A model generated the notes under the pieces. The model was given only the letters and a program-made list of their open reading frames with translations. It ran no database searches and was not told the origin of the DNA. From a bacterium (GTDB lineage Bacteria; Armatimonadota; Fimbriimonadia; Fimbriimonadales; Fimbriimonadaceae), in NCBI GenBank assembly GCA_027485645.1, contig JAIXQR010000001.1, positions 62,001 to 126,000 on the forward strand: a DNA stretch of 64,000 nt, written 5' to 3'. This document shows positions 1 through 8,401 of the stretch, in pieces. Each line of letters opens with the position of its first letter. Positions within the stretch are counted from its first letter, which is position 1. The translations under genes were made by a program, and so were the position numbers.

Positions 1-2636
1 TTTGAAACGTCCCGAAATCGGTACAGCGCTTGGAGGCCGATGTTGCGGAAGATTCGGTACTCGTAACCGACGGTTGCAATCTGCTCGAGCTGACCGTAGT
101 AGCCCGAGGATCGGGCGTTTGTGAGGGCAAAAATGAGTCGATTTCGGTCGTTCATGCGGTAGCCCATGCTCAACTCGTAGCTCAATGAGTCCTGACCAAA
201 TTGGCTCGTACCTCCGCTACTTAGCGCCCCGGCGAGGATGGCGGCAAAGTTCAGCCGTCCGGGAGGTGATCCGGAGAGACCGACAGTGTATGACGTGCCC
301 TTAACCGCATTGGTCAACCCGGTGCCGTAAGACGTGTCGGTCTGGTCGAGCGAGAGGCTGAAAAGGGTTTGCCGTCCAAGGTCCCATTCGACGCCGGCAC
401 CGTAGGCCCGAGTCTCACTGTTTGAACTCAGATCACCAAACGAGCCGGTTTGGTAAGCGCGGAGGCTGAGGTTGAATCGATCCGACGCGCGATGCGAAAT
501 CTGAGTTTGGAAACTTCGCAGCGTGGTGTTTCCAAGGTTGATGGAGTCTCCAAGCCCACCGCTGCTGAAGCCGTTCCCGCCATAACCGATTCCAGCGCCG
601 GAGTTCAGGTTGCCAAGGGTGGAAATCGAGCCGGAGTTGCTGTTGATGTAGGACGTCGAGACACTCCAGCGGTCGGTTGGCTGCCACTCGGCACCAATGC
701 TGACGTCCGTTCCGTCACTGTTTTCCCCATCGCGGTCGATTTTGGAGAGGCTCGCCCTGGAAGAGACGCGGAAGTTCTTCGACGCATCCCATTGAAGGCC
801 CGTTCGGAAGGACTGCAGCGCGACGCTTACGATTTCTGGGGTGCTCGAAGCGGAGGACGTGGGTCCGGTGGCGGACTGATTTTCCACCGCGAAGTTTGCG
901 GATACGCGTCCGAACTGCTTAGATGCGGTGATGCTGGTGGTGTCGAGGGCGGAATCAGACTGGAGCCGATTTCGGATTCGGGAGTGTTCCAGGCCCCACT
1001 GCATGCCGTCGACTTCTCGATATCGGGCCGAGCCGGTGGTGGTCGTGAATCGGTTAAGACGAGTTTCGGTCGCGCCGTTCACGGTCTGGCGCGTGGTGAC
1101 GAGAGAGTTTTGGGTTCGGACGCCATAGCCCCAGGCTCCCAGGTTGTATTCCAGCCCGAGTTCGGTTGCCTTTTCGTTTCGGTTGAATCCTCGGGACTCG
1201 ATGCTCACGAACTCCGCCGGGATGTCTCGTACGCCGCCGGTGAAATTGAACGGTCCCTTGCGATACTGCCAGTCGGCGCCTTGAGCAACTCCGCCGATGC
1301 CGTCGCTGGTCGCATCGCCCCGCGCTTGGCTGAGCTTGAAATAGCCAAGATCGGTCTTACGTCCGGACTTGGCGTCAGTTTTAACAAACGGGAGGAGCCA
1401 ATCGACCCCAGTTACGCGCCGGTCACCGGTTACGGTCTGAATCACCTTGGGGCGATAGGTTGCGGCGACCGTTTGGGACGGATCGATGTACCGCGTCATG
1501 TAAAAGCGCCGAGGGTAGGCGGCATCAAAATTGAAGTCAACGCCCTGGATTTGTATAATTGCGCCAACGCGAATTTGTACGGTTCCAGGAATCGGTTCGT
1601 AGTCGAGGTCGTAGCCGACGGTCGGGACGCCTTGTCCTTGGAACAGCTCAATCTTGCTACTGGCCGAGCTGGCGCCGCTTCCAACTTGCTCCATCAGGCT
1701 CGCGCCGATCGTGCCAAATTTGCCGAAGTTGTAGGCTATGCCGGCTCCCTGGATCGTGCCGGTTTGTTCGTTGAACGCGGCCGACTCGTAGGTCGCCACG
1801 ATGACCGACGTTGGCGAGATGATCCGATTGATGAAGGTGATCGCGCCGAGGTCCGAATCCAGCTCGTAATCAGTGCCTAGCCTTACGGTCTCTCCGTTAA
1901 CCTGTACTTCGATGGTGTCGGGTCGGATACGGCCGCTTTGCAGGTAGTACGGCCCGGAGGAGTTGTTGCCGGAGATGCTTACCGTGCGGGCCGCGCCGCG
2001 CGATTGGCTGCGGACGGCACGAGCCTGCAAGCGACCCATGTTGTAATCCACCATCGCCCCGTTCAGCAGCCGGTTAAAACGAGCAAACCGGTTTGTGTTC
2101 AGCAGGGAGCCGTTGATGTCTCCGTAGGTCAGTCGGTACGGATGCCCATCAAAGTTGAGGGTGACGCGGCGCTGATCGGGGTCTTGCAGGCGGTTGTCCG
2201 CAACCTGCATGTTGAAATCGACGAAACCGAAAACCTTTCGGCCCGAGATATTCATCTGGCCCTGGTCGGAAAATTGGTCTCCTCCCTGACCGTAATAGTT
2301 GAGCGTGTTAAATGCTTCGCGGTCCCCTTCTACGGTGTGCGCTCGGTAGGCCAAGGTTCGGCGGCCGGAAATGTCAATCCGGTTCGTGATGTACTCGTTG
2401 AAGAAACCCTGGAGGGTTTTCGGGGTTGGAGCCTTGGTGCGAAGACCGGGACGGCCGAGAACTTGCCCCGTCGGTGCGGCAGCCGGAGGCGGCACGTTGG
2501 TTGTGAGCGGCTTCTGAACTGCCGTCACTTTCGACCAAGTTTCTTTCGGGATTTGTGGGATGCCGTTCTGCGCCGAGCCAATGCTCACCGCAGCAAAGAT
2601 CACTCCCGTACCCAATTCACGCTTCCGCAAGTTCAA
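1..2636 (-). CDS. large beta-rich outer-membrane/surface protein, partial (C-terminus beyond left edge)
   Basis: An open frame of at least 878 codons runs without a stop from 2636 to the left edge. I chose the TTG at 2636 because it gives a signal peptide (LRKRELGTGVIFAAVSIGSA, then QN); the nearest upstream in-frame stop is about 12 codons away and there is no ATG. The body is rich in alternating polar and hydrophobic strands with many S/T/G/N/Y residues, as in outer-membrane barrels. Near residues 190-245 it contains a module of the form GPYYL..G.I.PDTIEVQVNG, then G.DYELD.DLGAITF, which recalls repeats in gliding/surface proteins such as SprA; that likeness is from memory. It is the last visible gene of the csaB run, 66 bases after csaB. 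Function is unknown; envelope surface structure is an inference. Confidence 0.75.
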   Translation of the reverse strand, partial: MNLRKRELGTGVIFAAVSIGSAQNGIPQIPKETWSKVTAVQKPLTTNVPPPAAAPTGQVLGRPGLRTKAPTPKTLQGFFNEYITNRIDISGRRTLAYRAHTVEGDREAFNTLNYYGQGGDQFSDQGQMNISGRKVFGFVDFNMQVADNRLQDPDQRRVTLNFDGHPYRLTYGDINGSLLNTNRFARFNRLLNGAMVDYNMGRLQARAVRSQSRGAARTVSISGNNSSGPYYLQSGRIRPDTIEVQVNGETVRLGTDYELDSDLGAITFINRIISPTSVIVATYESAAFNEQTGTIQGAGIAYNFGKFGTIGASLMEQVGSGASSASSKIELFQGQGVPTVGYDLDYEPIPGTVQIRVGAIIQIQGVDFNFDAAYPRRFYMTRYIDPSQTVAATYRPKVIQTVTGDRRVTGVDWLLPFVKTDAKSGRKTDLGYFKLSQARGDATSDGIGGVAQGADWQYRKGPFNFTGGVRDIPAEFVSIESRGFNRNEKATELGLEYNLGAWGYGVRTQNSLVTTRQTVNGATETRLNRFTTTTGSARYREVDGMQWGLEHSRIRNRLQSDSALDTTSITASKQFGRVSANFAVENQSATGPTSSASSTPEIVSVALQSFRTGLQWDASKNFRVSSRASLSKIDRDGENSDGTDVSIGAEWQPTDRWSVSTSYINSNSGSISTLGNLNSGAGIGYGGNGFSSGGLGDSINLGNTTLRSFQTQISHRASDRFNLSLRAYQTGSFGDLSSNSETRAYGAGVEWDLGRQTLFSLSLDQTDTSYGTGLTNAVKGTSYTVGLSGSPPGRLNFAAILAGALSSGGTSQFGQDSLSYELSMGYRMNDRNRLIFALTNARSSGYYGQLEQIATVGYEYRIFRNIGLQALYRFRDVS

Positions 2637-2702
2637 ATTTAGCTGATGAGCATACAGTGCTCAGAACCGTTAGACGTGCATCGTTGCCAGATGGTCCGTA
2701 AA

Positions 2703-3776
2703 TTACGCCCTGGCGCGGAATGCGCTGGCGACCAGTTCGACATTTTGGGCGGCGGCTTTGGCGAGTTCCTCGTTCTTTGCAGCGACGATCGATGCATTCC
2801 GATCGCGGTCCTTTTGGAACGTGGTGTACGCATCGAAGAGTCGGGCTCCCGTCAGTTTGTCCATGGAGACCGCCGGTCCGATATCGAGCTGGCGCGCAAA
2901 GGCGGTCACTTTGGGGTCGTACGCTAGCATCAGCGACGGAACGCCGACAGTGCTGGCGAGGATGCCGGCATGAAGCCGAATGGCGACGATAGTGTCCATC
3001 CGCGCGATGCGACTTTGGATGTCACCGGGGCTCTCAAGCTTGCGGAGGTCCGGAATCTTTCCGCCCGCCCGGTCCTCAATCTTTTGGATCAGGGGGACAT
3101 CCTCGTTACGGTCCATGGCAAGGAGAATCGGCATCGCGCCGCTTTGGAAAAGGAGCCGGCAGAAATCGCTGATGATTCCCACGACATCGTGCCCTTTGCC
3201 CAACGGGCGTGCGGCGATTCCTACGGTCTTCATTTCGCCGACCTGGAAGCCTAAAGCGTCATCTGCCCGAGGCGGCGCCGAGAGCAGGAATGCACAGTCT
3301 GCGGTGATGCGAGGCGAGTGTTTCACGCCGAGCTCTTTGAGCATGGTCGCGCTTGCGGAATCACGAACGGCAATAAGATCGGCGGATTGGAAAGCTTGTC
3401 GAGCAAAAGAGCGGCCAACGATGGTTTTGAGTGGGCCGACGCCTTGGCCGACCATGAAAACCTTCTTCCCGGCCTTCTTGGCCATCTTCACCAAGCGCGA
3501 GTAGTACAGCACGCTACGGAAACTCGTGACATCTTGAAAGATGCTTCCTCCAGGGAAAACCAGCGCGTCGCATTCGCCGATCGCTTCCTTGATTCTCTTG
3601 AAGTCACGCCGTGGCACTGCAGGAACGCCGTGTAATCGGTTGGTTTCCTCCGGCTTGCCGCTCAAGACCTGACATTCATGCCCGTAGCGACGAATCCCGT
3701 CCGAAAAGCCGAGCATGATGGCGTCGTCGCCAAGGTTGCCACAGCCGATATATCCGGCCAACAGAAGCGATGCCAA
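2703..3776 (-). CDS. csaB: polysaccharide pyruvyl transferase CsaB
   Basis: The 357-residue protein belongs to the polysaccharide pyruvyl transferase family, which moves a pyruvyl ketal from phosphoenolpyruvate to a cell-wall polymer; SLH domains bind the pyruvylated polymer. Visible hallmarks are the N-terminal GYIGCGNLGDDAI motif (residues 8-20), ALVFPGGSIFQD near 71-82, and the C-terminal IRLHAGILAST followed by GVPSLMLAYDPKV, where the conserved R.H and K lie. Length is normal for CsaB. It starts 4 bases after the DUF5693 gene stops, so the two are surely co-transcribed, an arrangement known from other bacteria with SLH proteins. The SLH porin at 30649 is the likely beneficiary. No signal peptide: cytoplasmic, as expected. 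Confidence 0.93.
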   Translation of the reverse strand: MASLLLAGYIGCGNLGDDAIMLGFSDGIRRYGHECQVLSGKPEETNRLHGVPAVPRRDFKRIKEAIGECDALVFPGGSIFQDVTSFRSVLYYSRLVKMAKKAGKKVFMVGQGVGPLKTIVGRSFARQAFQSADLIAVRDSASATMLKELGVKHSPRITADCAFLLSAPPRADDALGFQVGEMKTVGIAARPLGKGHDVVGIISDFCRLLFQSGAMPILLAMDRNEDVPLIQKIEDRAGGKIPDLRKLESPGDIQSRIARMDTIVAIRLHAGILASTVGVPSLMLAYDPKVTAFARQLDIGPAVSMDKLTGARLFDAYTTFQKDRDRNASIVAAKNEELAKAAAQNVELVASAFRARA

Positions 3777-3780
3777 TGCG

Positions 3781-5661
3781 TTATTCCTCCGAAGGCAGCC
3801 ATCTTTTCATGGCCACCCATCCCCCGACTCCGAGCATACTCCCGATGGCGAGTCCGAGGGTAAGGCGAACTAAGCTAAGTTGAATCGGAATATGTCCGTG
3901 ACAGAGGGTGTTGACGATGCCGGTCTGCCCAATCGCGGCAAGGGACATGGTGAGGGCGAGGACTAAATCGTTGCGAAGCGTCGCGGATTTTCGGGTGAGT
4001 AGCCAGCCGAAAGCGATTACCGCCACGGGATGCCCGATCAGGAACTCCTTCGTTCGCGGGCGGACGTAGAAGATGCGATCGAGATAGTTTCGGAACAGGA
4101 TTTCTATTCCGCTTGCTCCGAGACCATCGTTGCCGGTCCGAGCGAGAAGCACGCCAAGGACGCCCGCCAACGCGATGCCGAGGAATACCGCTCCGTAGGT
4201 GATGGGTGCAGCAAGGATGTCTTTAGGATTTCGGTTTCGGAAAACGCACCATAGCCCGACGATGACGATGGGCAGGAACACGGCGATCTTTACGCCGCTG
4301 AACTCGTCCGCCCGAATCATATAGGGGATCCCGGTCATGGAGGCGGCAACGTACAAGCCACCCACTAGGCTCACGACGGAGGTTCCGAAAACTCTAAGCA
4401 GGATTCCGGGCAAGCCGTCGTTTCCGGGCACGTTCGCGTTCCGATCAGCAAATAGCCAAAAACCAAGGACCGGCATCACGACCGAGACGAGCAAGGTGAC
4501 AATCGAAGCCCCAGACTTGGTGATTGAGAGCGCGAGGAGGGCGAGTCCACAGCCGATGAGCAACGTTCGATTCACCTTCGGAACGAAGACGCTGATGAGC
4601 ACCATCGACACCAGGGCACCGATGGCAGCGAGGAGCTTTGAGTACCAGCCGGGAAGCTCGGGGTCTACGAATGGATGCGGCGTCGAGATGACAAGCCCCT
4701 CCGCGCGAACGCCTTCGGCGACTTTCTGAATCAAGTTCGCAAAGTGGTCCAGCGGTTCGGCGGCGGCCGATGTTGGCGGGCGCAGCAGAAGGATGCGATG
4801 ACTTCGCTCTCGGGCTGCTTTTACGTACCGGTCGACGACGTCGGGATCGGGCAACTTGTCCAGCTCGGCCAGCTGAGCAGTGTGAAGCCGAATCACGTTA
4901 TCCGGGCTCAGCTCAAGCATGTTGGCATCGCCAGCAATTTTGGCGAACTCGGCGCTGGCGTAAGGAATCTTCTTCGCCTTCAGTGCTTCGGCGGTGGTCT
5001 TTAGGAGTTCGCGGCGACCAAGAACCTGGTCTCCGAGTGGGAGGAAAGCGATGACGCCGTTTTCGGCCATCCAGTCGATGGTTGCGGTGATCGTCTTTGC
5101 GTTCGCGGCAACCGGGTTCCCGGCTCGGGCGACGATGCGGAAGTTGTTTTCTTTGGCAAAGGCGACTTGCTCGGGATTTAGGCCGATTGAAGTGCTTCGC
5201 ACCATCGACGGCGGGATTTGGCCCAGGCTGAGGCGTCCATTGCGAGGCTGGGTGTTGCTCACGAGCGCGCCGAAGCGAATGTTGAGTCCGCGAATTACCC
5301 GCGGTAGCACGCTCGGGTCATTGATGATCAGCGAGGTGATCCGGATTTTTGAATCGCTCGGAAGCTCAGCAACCGAGGTGGTCACCAGATTCAAGTCGCC
5401 CCGAACCACAATGTCGGCAACGGATTCTTCGCCGAGAACCAGCGCGTCGATGCCAGCAGATCGAACCTTTTTAGCCGCTTCATCGGCCGGGATGTTCTGG
5501 CCGGCGGCCAGGGATTCGAGGGCTTCGTACTCCATCCCGAGCGACACCGCGAGGTTCTTACTCTCTGCCGAGTGGCGACGCCAGAGCGGATAGAGGGTCG
5601 CAAGGAAGAGGACGACAATAGCGACCACGGCGCGGGTTCGGGGGTTATTCATGAATCGCAT
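3781..5661 (-). CDS. DUF5693 family polytopic membrane protein
   Basis: The 626-residue protein has one N-terminal membrane segment (about residues 10-27), a soluble domain of roughly 300 residues (30-335) and then about nine hydrophobic helices to the C-terminus. This matches DUF5693 proteins, commonly encoded beside csaB; their biochemical role is not established. The soluble part reads like a repeated alpha/beta fold (for example GIDALVLGEESVADIV, and VIAFLPLGDQVLGRRELL). The start overlaps the end of the rhomboid gene by 17 bases and csaB follows after 4 bases, so it is in one operon. A role in making or moving the wall polymer that CsaB modifies is inferred from context only. A second in-frame ATG lies three codons downstream. 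Confidence 0.85.
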   Translation of the reverse strand: MRFMNNPRTRAVVAIVVLFLATLYPLWRRHSAESKNLAVSLGMEYEALESLAAGQNIPADEAAKKVRSAGIDALVLGEESVADIVVRGDLNLVTTSVAELPSDSKIRITSLIINDPSVLPRVIRGLNIRFGALVSNTQPRNGRLSLGQIPPSMVRSTSIGLNPEQVAFAKENNFRIVARAGNPVAANAKTITATIDWMAENGVIAFLPLGDQVLGRRELLKTTAEALKAKKIPYASAEFAKIAGDANMLELSPDNVIRLHTAQLAELDKLPDPDVVDRYVKAARERSHRILLLRPPTSAAAEPLDHFANLIQKVAEGVRAEGLVISTPHPFVDPELPGWYSKLLAAIGALVSMVLISVFVPKVNRTLLIGCGLALLALSITKSGASIVTLLVSVVMPVLGFWLFADRNANVPGNDGLPGILLRVFGTSVVSLVGGLYVAASMTGIPYMIRADEFSGVKIAVFLPIVIVGLWCVFRNRNPKDILAAPITYGAVFLGIALAGVLGVLLARTGNDGLGASGIEILFRNYLDRIFYVRPRTKEFLIGHPVAVIAFGWLLTRKSATLRNDLVLALTMSLAAIGQTGIVNTLCHGHIPIQLSLVRLTLGLAIGSMLGVGGWVAMKRWLPSEE

Positions 5662-6316
5662 CCGGGGTTTTGATAATTTTGTCTCGGCCGCCCATGGCTA
5701 GCACGGTGAGCATCCCGGCGAGGAAGCCACCGACATGCGCCCAATTGGCCACGCCTTCTTGCGGAACAAACACTTGGAAGAGAAACCAAAACCCAAGGAG
5801 CTTCCAGGCAACGATGGGAATCGGGCGGAAGACGAATGGGAAGATCAGTAACTCAATCACAGAGGTGGGGAACAGCAGGAAGTACGTTCCCAATACGCCG
5901 CCGATGGCTCCCGAAGCACCCAGGGTTGGGGTGTTTGAAATCGGATTCACAAAGATTTGCACTGCGGTCGCCACGATCCCCCATCCAAAGTAGTACAGGC
6001 TGAAACGCCAAGCTCCAATCGTTTGCTCGATTCCAGGCCCAAAAACGAGTAGAAAAATCAGGTTCCCGAGCAGGTGCACGGCGTTGCCGTGCATGAACAT
6101 CGACGTGAAAACGGTGACGAGTGCGAACTTATCGGGCGCGCCGCTGAGGCTTTCAATCACCCGATTGGGGCGCATCGTGAGATCGGCAAACACGATGTTC
6201 GCTGAGTTAAGTCGCCACTGGTGATCCCAAAAGAAGATGAGGATGTTCAGCGAAACGAGGACAAGCGTGATCACCGGAATATTCCGGCTAGATAGCTTGT
6301 CGCGCAACGGAATCAC
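5645..6316 (-). CDS. rhomboid family intramembrane serine protease
   Basis: The 223-residue protein has the rhomboid layout: six or so hydrophobic segments, the oxyanion-side residues H81 and N85 in HGNAVHLLGNL, the catalytic serine S135 in TLGASGAIGG and the catalytic histidine H194 in ANWAHVGGFLAG. All the key residues are intact, so it should be active, cutting transmembrane segments inside the inner membrane. The start is GTG. It sits between the reductase gene and the DUF5693/csaB pair and overlaps the latter by 17 bases. Its substrate cannot be read from the sequence; a link to processing of the envelope proteins encoded downstream is possible but unproven. Confidence 0.92.
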   Translation of the reverse strand: MIPLRDKLSSRNIPVITLVLVSLNILIFFWDHQWRLNSANIVFADLTMRPNRVIESLSGAPDKFALVTVFTSMFMHGNAVHLLGNLIFLLVFGPGIEQTIGAWRFSLYYFGWGIVATAVQIFVNPISNTPTLGASGAIGGVLGTYFLLFPTSVIELLIFPFVFRPIPIVAWKLLGFWFLFQVFVPQEGVANWAHVGGFLAGMLTVLAMGGRDKIIKTPDAIHE

Positions 6317-6340
6317 ATTCGGCAGGATACCGTTCTGAAA

Positions 6341-7432
6341 TTACTCCTCCGACTCTTCGACCTCGAACCACCCTGGAACTTGCTCGATCTTGGTGGCCAG
6401 ACCATTGGGCAACGTGAGAACTTCACGCATGTTTTTCGCGACGACCTTGGTTCGAATCGGCTCGCCGCTCTCGATCTTGAGCGGCCATTCGGGCTCCGAA
6501 ATCGCGACGCGTGCGACGGCAACCAAGTCCGCCCCAGTGCTCAGAACGGCTTCGGCATCCTCGCGCGATTTGACCGAACCCACGGCAATGAGAGGAAGGC
6601 GATGGTTAATGACCTCTAGGATCTTTTCAAGGGTCGAACCTTCGTAGCTCGAGTGCAAGCTTGGCTGCCGGAAATCGCGAAGCGAGATATCGAGGTTGTC
6701 AAGCGGCCGTTCGCAGAGGGCGTTCACAAGGGCGATGGTGTCGGAGATGCGAATACCGGGGGTTTCGGGTTCTTCCGGGGAGAATCGGTATCCCACCGAA
6801 TATCCGGGCACCGCGTTCAAGACGGCATCGGTGACGGCGAGAGGGAACTTGAGCCGGTCCTGGCCCCAACTGTCTTCCCGGCGGTTGCTGTGGGGACTGA
6901 CGAACTGTTGGAGCAAGTAGGTGTTTGCCCCGTGAATCTGGACTCCATCGTAGCCGGTCTGCTTGGCACGAATCGTGGCTTGGGCGAAGGCGTCGATGAT
7001 CTCGAGGATCTCATCCTCTTCTAGGGCACGAGGTACGGCCGAGTTTGGCCGGGCATTTGGGATCGCCGAGGCGGAAACAGGGGTGCCGTTCACGAGTTCA
7101 GGCGGACATTGGCGTCCACCGTGGTGAATCTGCAGGATCGCTTTGCTGCCGCCCGCATGGATCGCGTCGGCAACGGACGCCAGCGAATCTAGAAACTCGT
7201 CGGATGAACACTGCCACTGGCCGTGAAACGCCCAACCGGACGGGTGAACGCAGCAGGCGGACGTGATGAACGATCCATAGCCTGCTTCAGCTCTTCGACG
7301 GATGTATGGCAACTCATCGACCGCAATCACCCCATTCGGTTGACTGGAGTAGGTTGTCATTGGGGCGACCACCAACCGGTTCTTGAGTTCCAGTCCGGAG
7401 GCGAAGGTAATGGGTTGGAAGAGTGCGCTCAT
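6341..7432 (-). CDS. NADH:flavin oxidoreductase, old yellow enzyme family
   Basis: The 363-residue protein is an FMN-dependent ene-reductase-type TIM barrel. It has the N-terminal LKNRLVVAPM segment, the QIHHGGRQ strand near 101-108, the substrate-binding pair H167/N170 in QIHGANTYLLQQFVSPHSNR, and the C-terminal phosphate-binding GADLVAVARVAISEPEWP. The His/Asn pair is the OYE1 arrangement rather than the His/His of YqjM. It belongs to the NemA/NamA-like group; the physiological substrate is unknown. Its ATG overlaps the stop of the preceding hydrolase gene by four bases, so the two are translationally coupled. Confidence 0.92.
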   Translation of the reverse strand: MSALFQPITFASGLELKNRLVVAPMTTYSSQPNGVIAVDELPYIRRRAEAGYGSFITSACCVHPSGWAFHGQWQCSSDEFLDSLASVADAIHAGGSKAILQIHHGGRQCPPELVNGTPVSASAIPNARPNSAVPRALEEDEILEIIDAFAQATIRAKQTGYDGVQIHGANTYLLQQFVSPHSNRREDSWGQDRLKFPLAVTDAVLNAVPGYSVGYRFSPEEPETPGIRISDTIALVNALCERPLDNLDISLRDFRQPSLHSSYEGSTLEKILEVINHRLPLIAVGSVKSREDAEAVLSTGADLVAVARVAISEPEWPLKIESGEPIRTKVVAKNMREVLTLPNGLATKIEQVPGWFEVEESEE

Positions 7433-8334
7433 ACGAGTTCGGTGTGGGTCAGAGTTGGGCTACGCAGGAGGAACCAGCGGATTTCGCTGAGGGCAGTTTT
7501 GGCCGCTTCTTCAGGAACGAACCTTCCTACGTTAGGGAACTGTACCGTCTCGGAATACTTAAATTCCGACTCCCACATTGCTAAGTGGTCCATCGTGAAC
7601 ATCGGGTCTTTGAGGCCCCAAAGGAAGAGCGTTCGCTTGTGTTGAATGGCCTCTCGCCGATCCCAAAGGGTTTGGTACCAGGTGCCCGATTTTCGGAGGG
7701 CTTGGATCATTTGGTACAGCCCTTCGCGCTCATCGAAGCCACGGAACGGCTCGAGATACTGCATTTGGGTCGCCTTCGGAATCCGGTGCCGGTCAGCAAA
7801 GAGCGCGGGCATGATGAACCCGGGAGTTGCGTTGAGCATCCGGTAGTAAAGGCGATTGATTGGGTGACCAACCAGGGTGGCGAGGCGCATGGCGATGCGG
7901 TTATCGTGCTGCGGCCAGAGCCAGGAGTTGAACACCACAAGTTCGCGGACTCGGCCCGGGTAGTTGATGGCAAAGTTCAAGCCGATCGGGGCGCCTTGAT
8001 CGTGAACCACGAGAGTGATGTCGCGCAGGTTGAGGTGCAGCATCAACTTTTCGAACCGATCGGCCTGCTTTTCTGGCCGGTAGTCCATGTCAGGTCGCTT
8101 CTCGGACAGCCCGAAGCCGAGGTGATCTGGGGCGATGCAGCGATGCCAGGGGCACAAGCCGCGGATCAAGTGCCGGAACGCGTACGACCAAGTTGGGCTG
8201 CCGTGAACGAAGACAACAGGGCGTCCTTGACCGTGATCGACATAGCTCATCCAGCCGTCGCCCGTATCAAATTCACGGGTTGCGAAGGGGTATTGAACGA
8301 TGTTCAACCACGGAAAATCGGAATGAATTGGCAT
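7429..8334 (-). CDS. alpha/beta hydrolase, haloalkane dehalogenase-like, catalytic His replaced
   Basis: The 301-residue protein has the fold and order of haloalkane dehalogenases: HGSPTWSY (44-51, oxyanion loop), nucleophile D112 in VVHDQGAPIG, and an acid candidate D243 in LWGLKDPMF. However, the position of the general-base histidine, normally GHF before an EE pair, reads VGRFVPEE with R271 (codon AGG in the DNA). The halide-binding Trp that normally follows the nucleophile is Q113. Family knowledge therefore argues against dehalogenase or epoxide hydrolase activity. It shares a four-base overlap with the downstream reductase gene. It could be a binding protein or a hydrolase with different chemistry. 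Confidence 0.85.
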   Translation of the reverse strand: MPIHSDFPWLNIVQYPFATREFDTGDGWMSYVDHGQGRPVVFVHGSPTWSYAFRHLIRGLCPWHRCIAPDHLGFGLSEKRPDMDYRPEKQADRFEKLMLHLNLRDITLVVHDQGAPIGLNFAINYPGRVRELVVFNSWLWPQHDNRIAMRLATLVGHPINRLYYRMLNATPGFIMPALFADRHRIPKATQMQYLEPFRGFDEREGLYQMIQALRKSGTWYQTLWDRREAIQHKRTLFLWGLKDPMFTMDHLAMWESEFKYSETVQFPNVGRFVPEEAAKTALSEIRWFLLRSPTLTHTELV

Positions 8335-8366
8335 CGCCCTCCTAAAGAATAGCGGTCTTAGGTGGG

Positions 8367-8394
8367 CAAAGTTTCATCCTGCGCTGAAACTTTT
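8367..8394 (-). repeat. 9-bp inverted repeat between metB-like gene and hydrolase gene
   Basis: The arms AAAGTTTCA (8368-8376) and TGAAACTTT (8385-8393) pair perfectly across an eight-base loop. It lies just after the stop of the PLP enzyme gene on the minus strand. There is no clear T-run after the second arm on that strand, so it may be a processing or weak termination hairpin rather than a classical terminator. Confidence 0.5.
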
Positions 8395-8401
8395 GAGCAA
8401 A

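Noticed and set aside
450-1880. 476-codon plus-strand open frame
   Set aside because: It is antisense to the long beta-protein frame on the minus strand, which has a signal peptide, regular strand patterns and continues from 2636 to the edge. The plus-strand peptide is rich in Arg/Gly/Val with no domain.
7429-8334. Annotation as an active haloalkane dehalogenase
   Set aside because: The catalytic His and the halide-binding Trp are both replaced.
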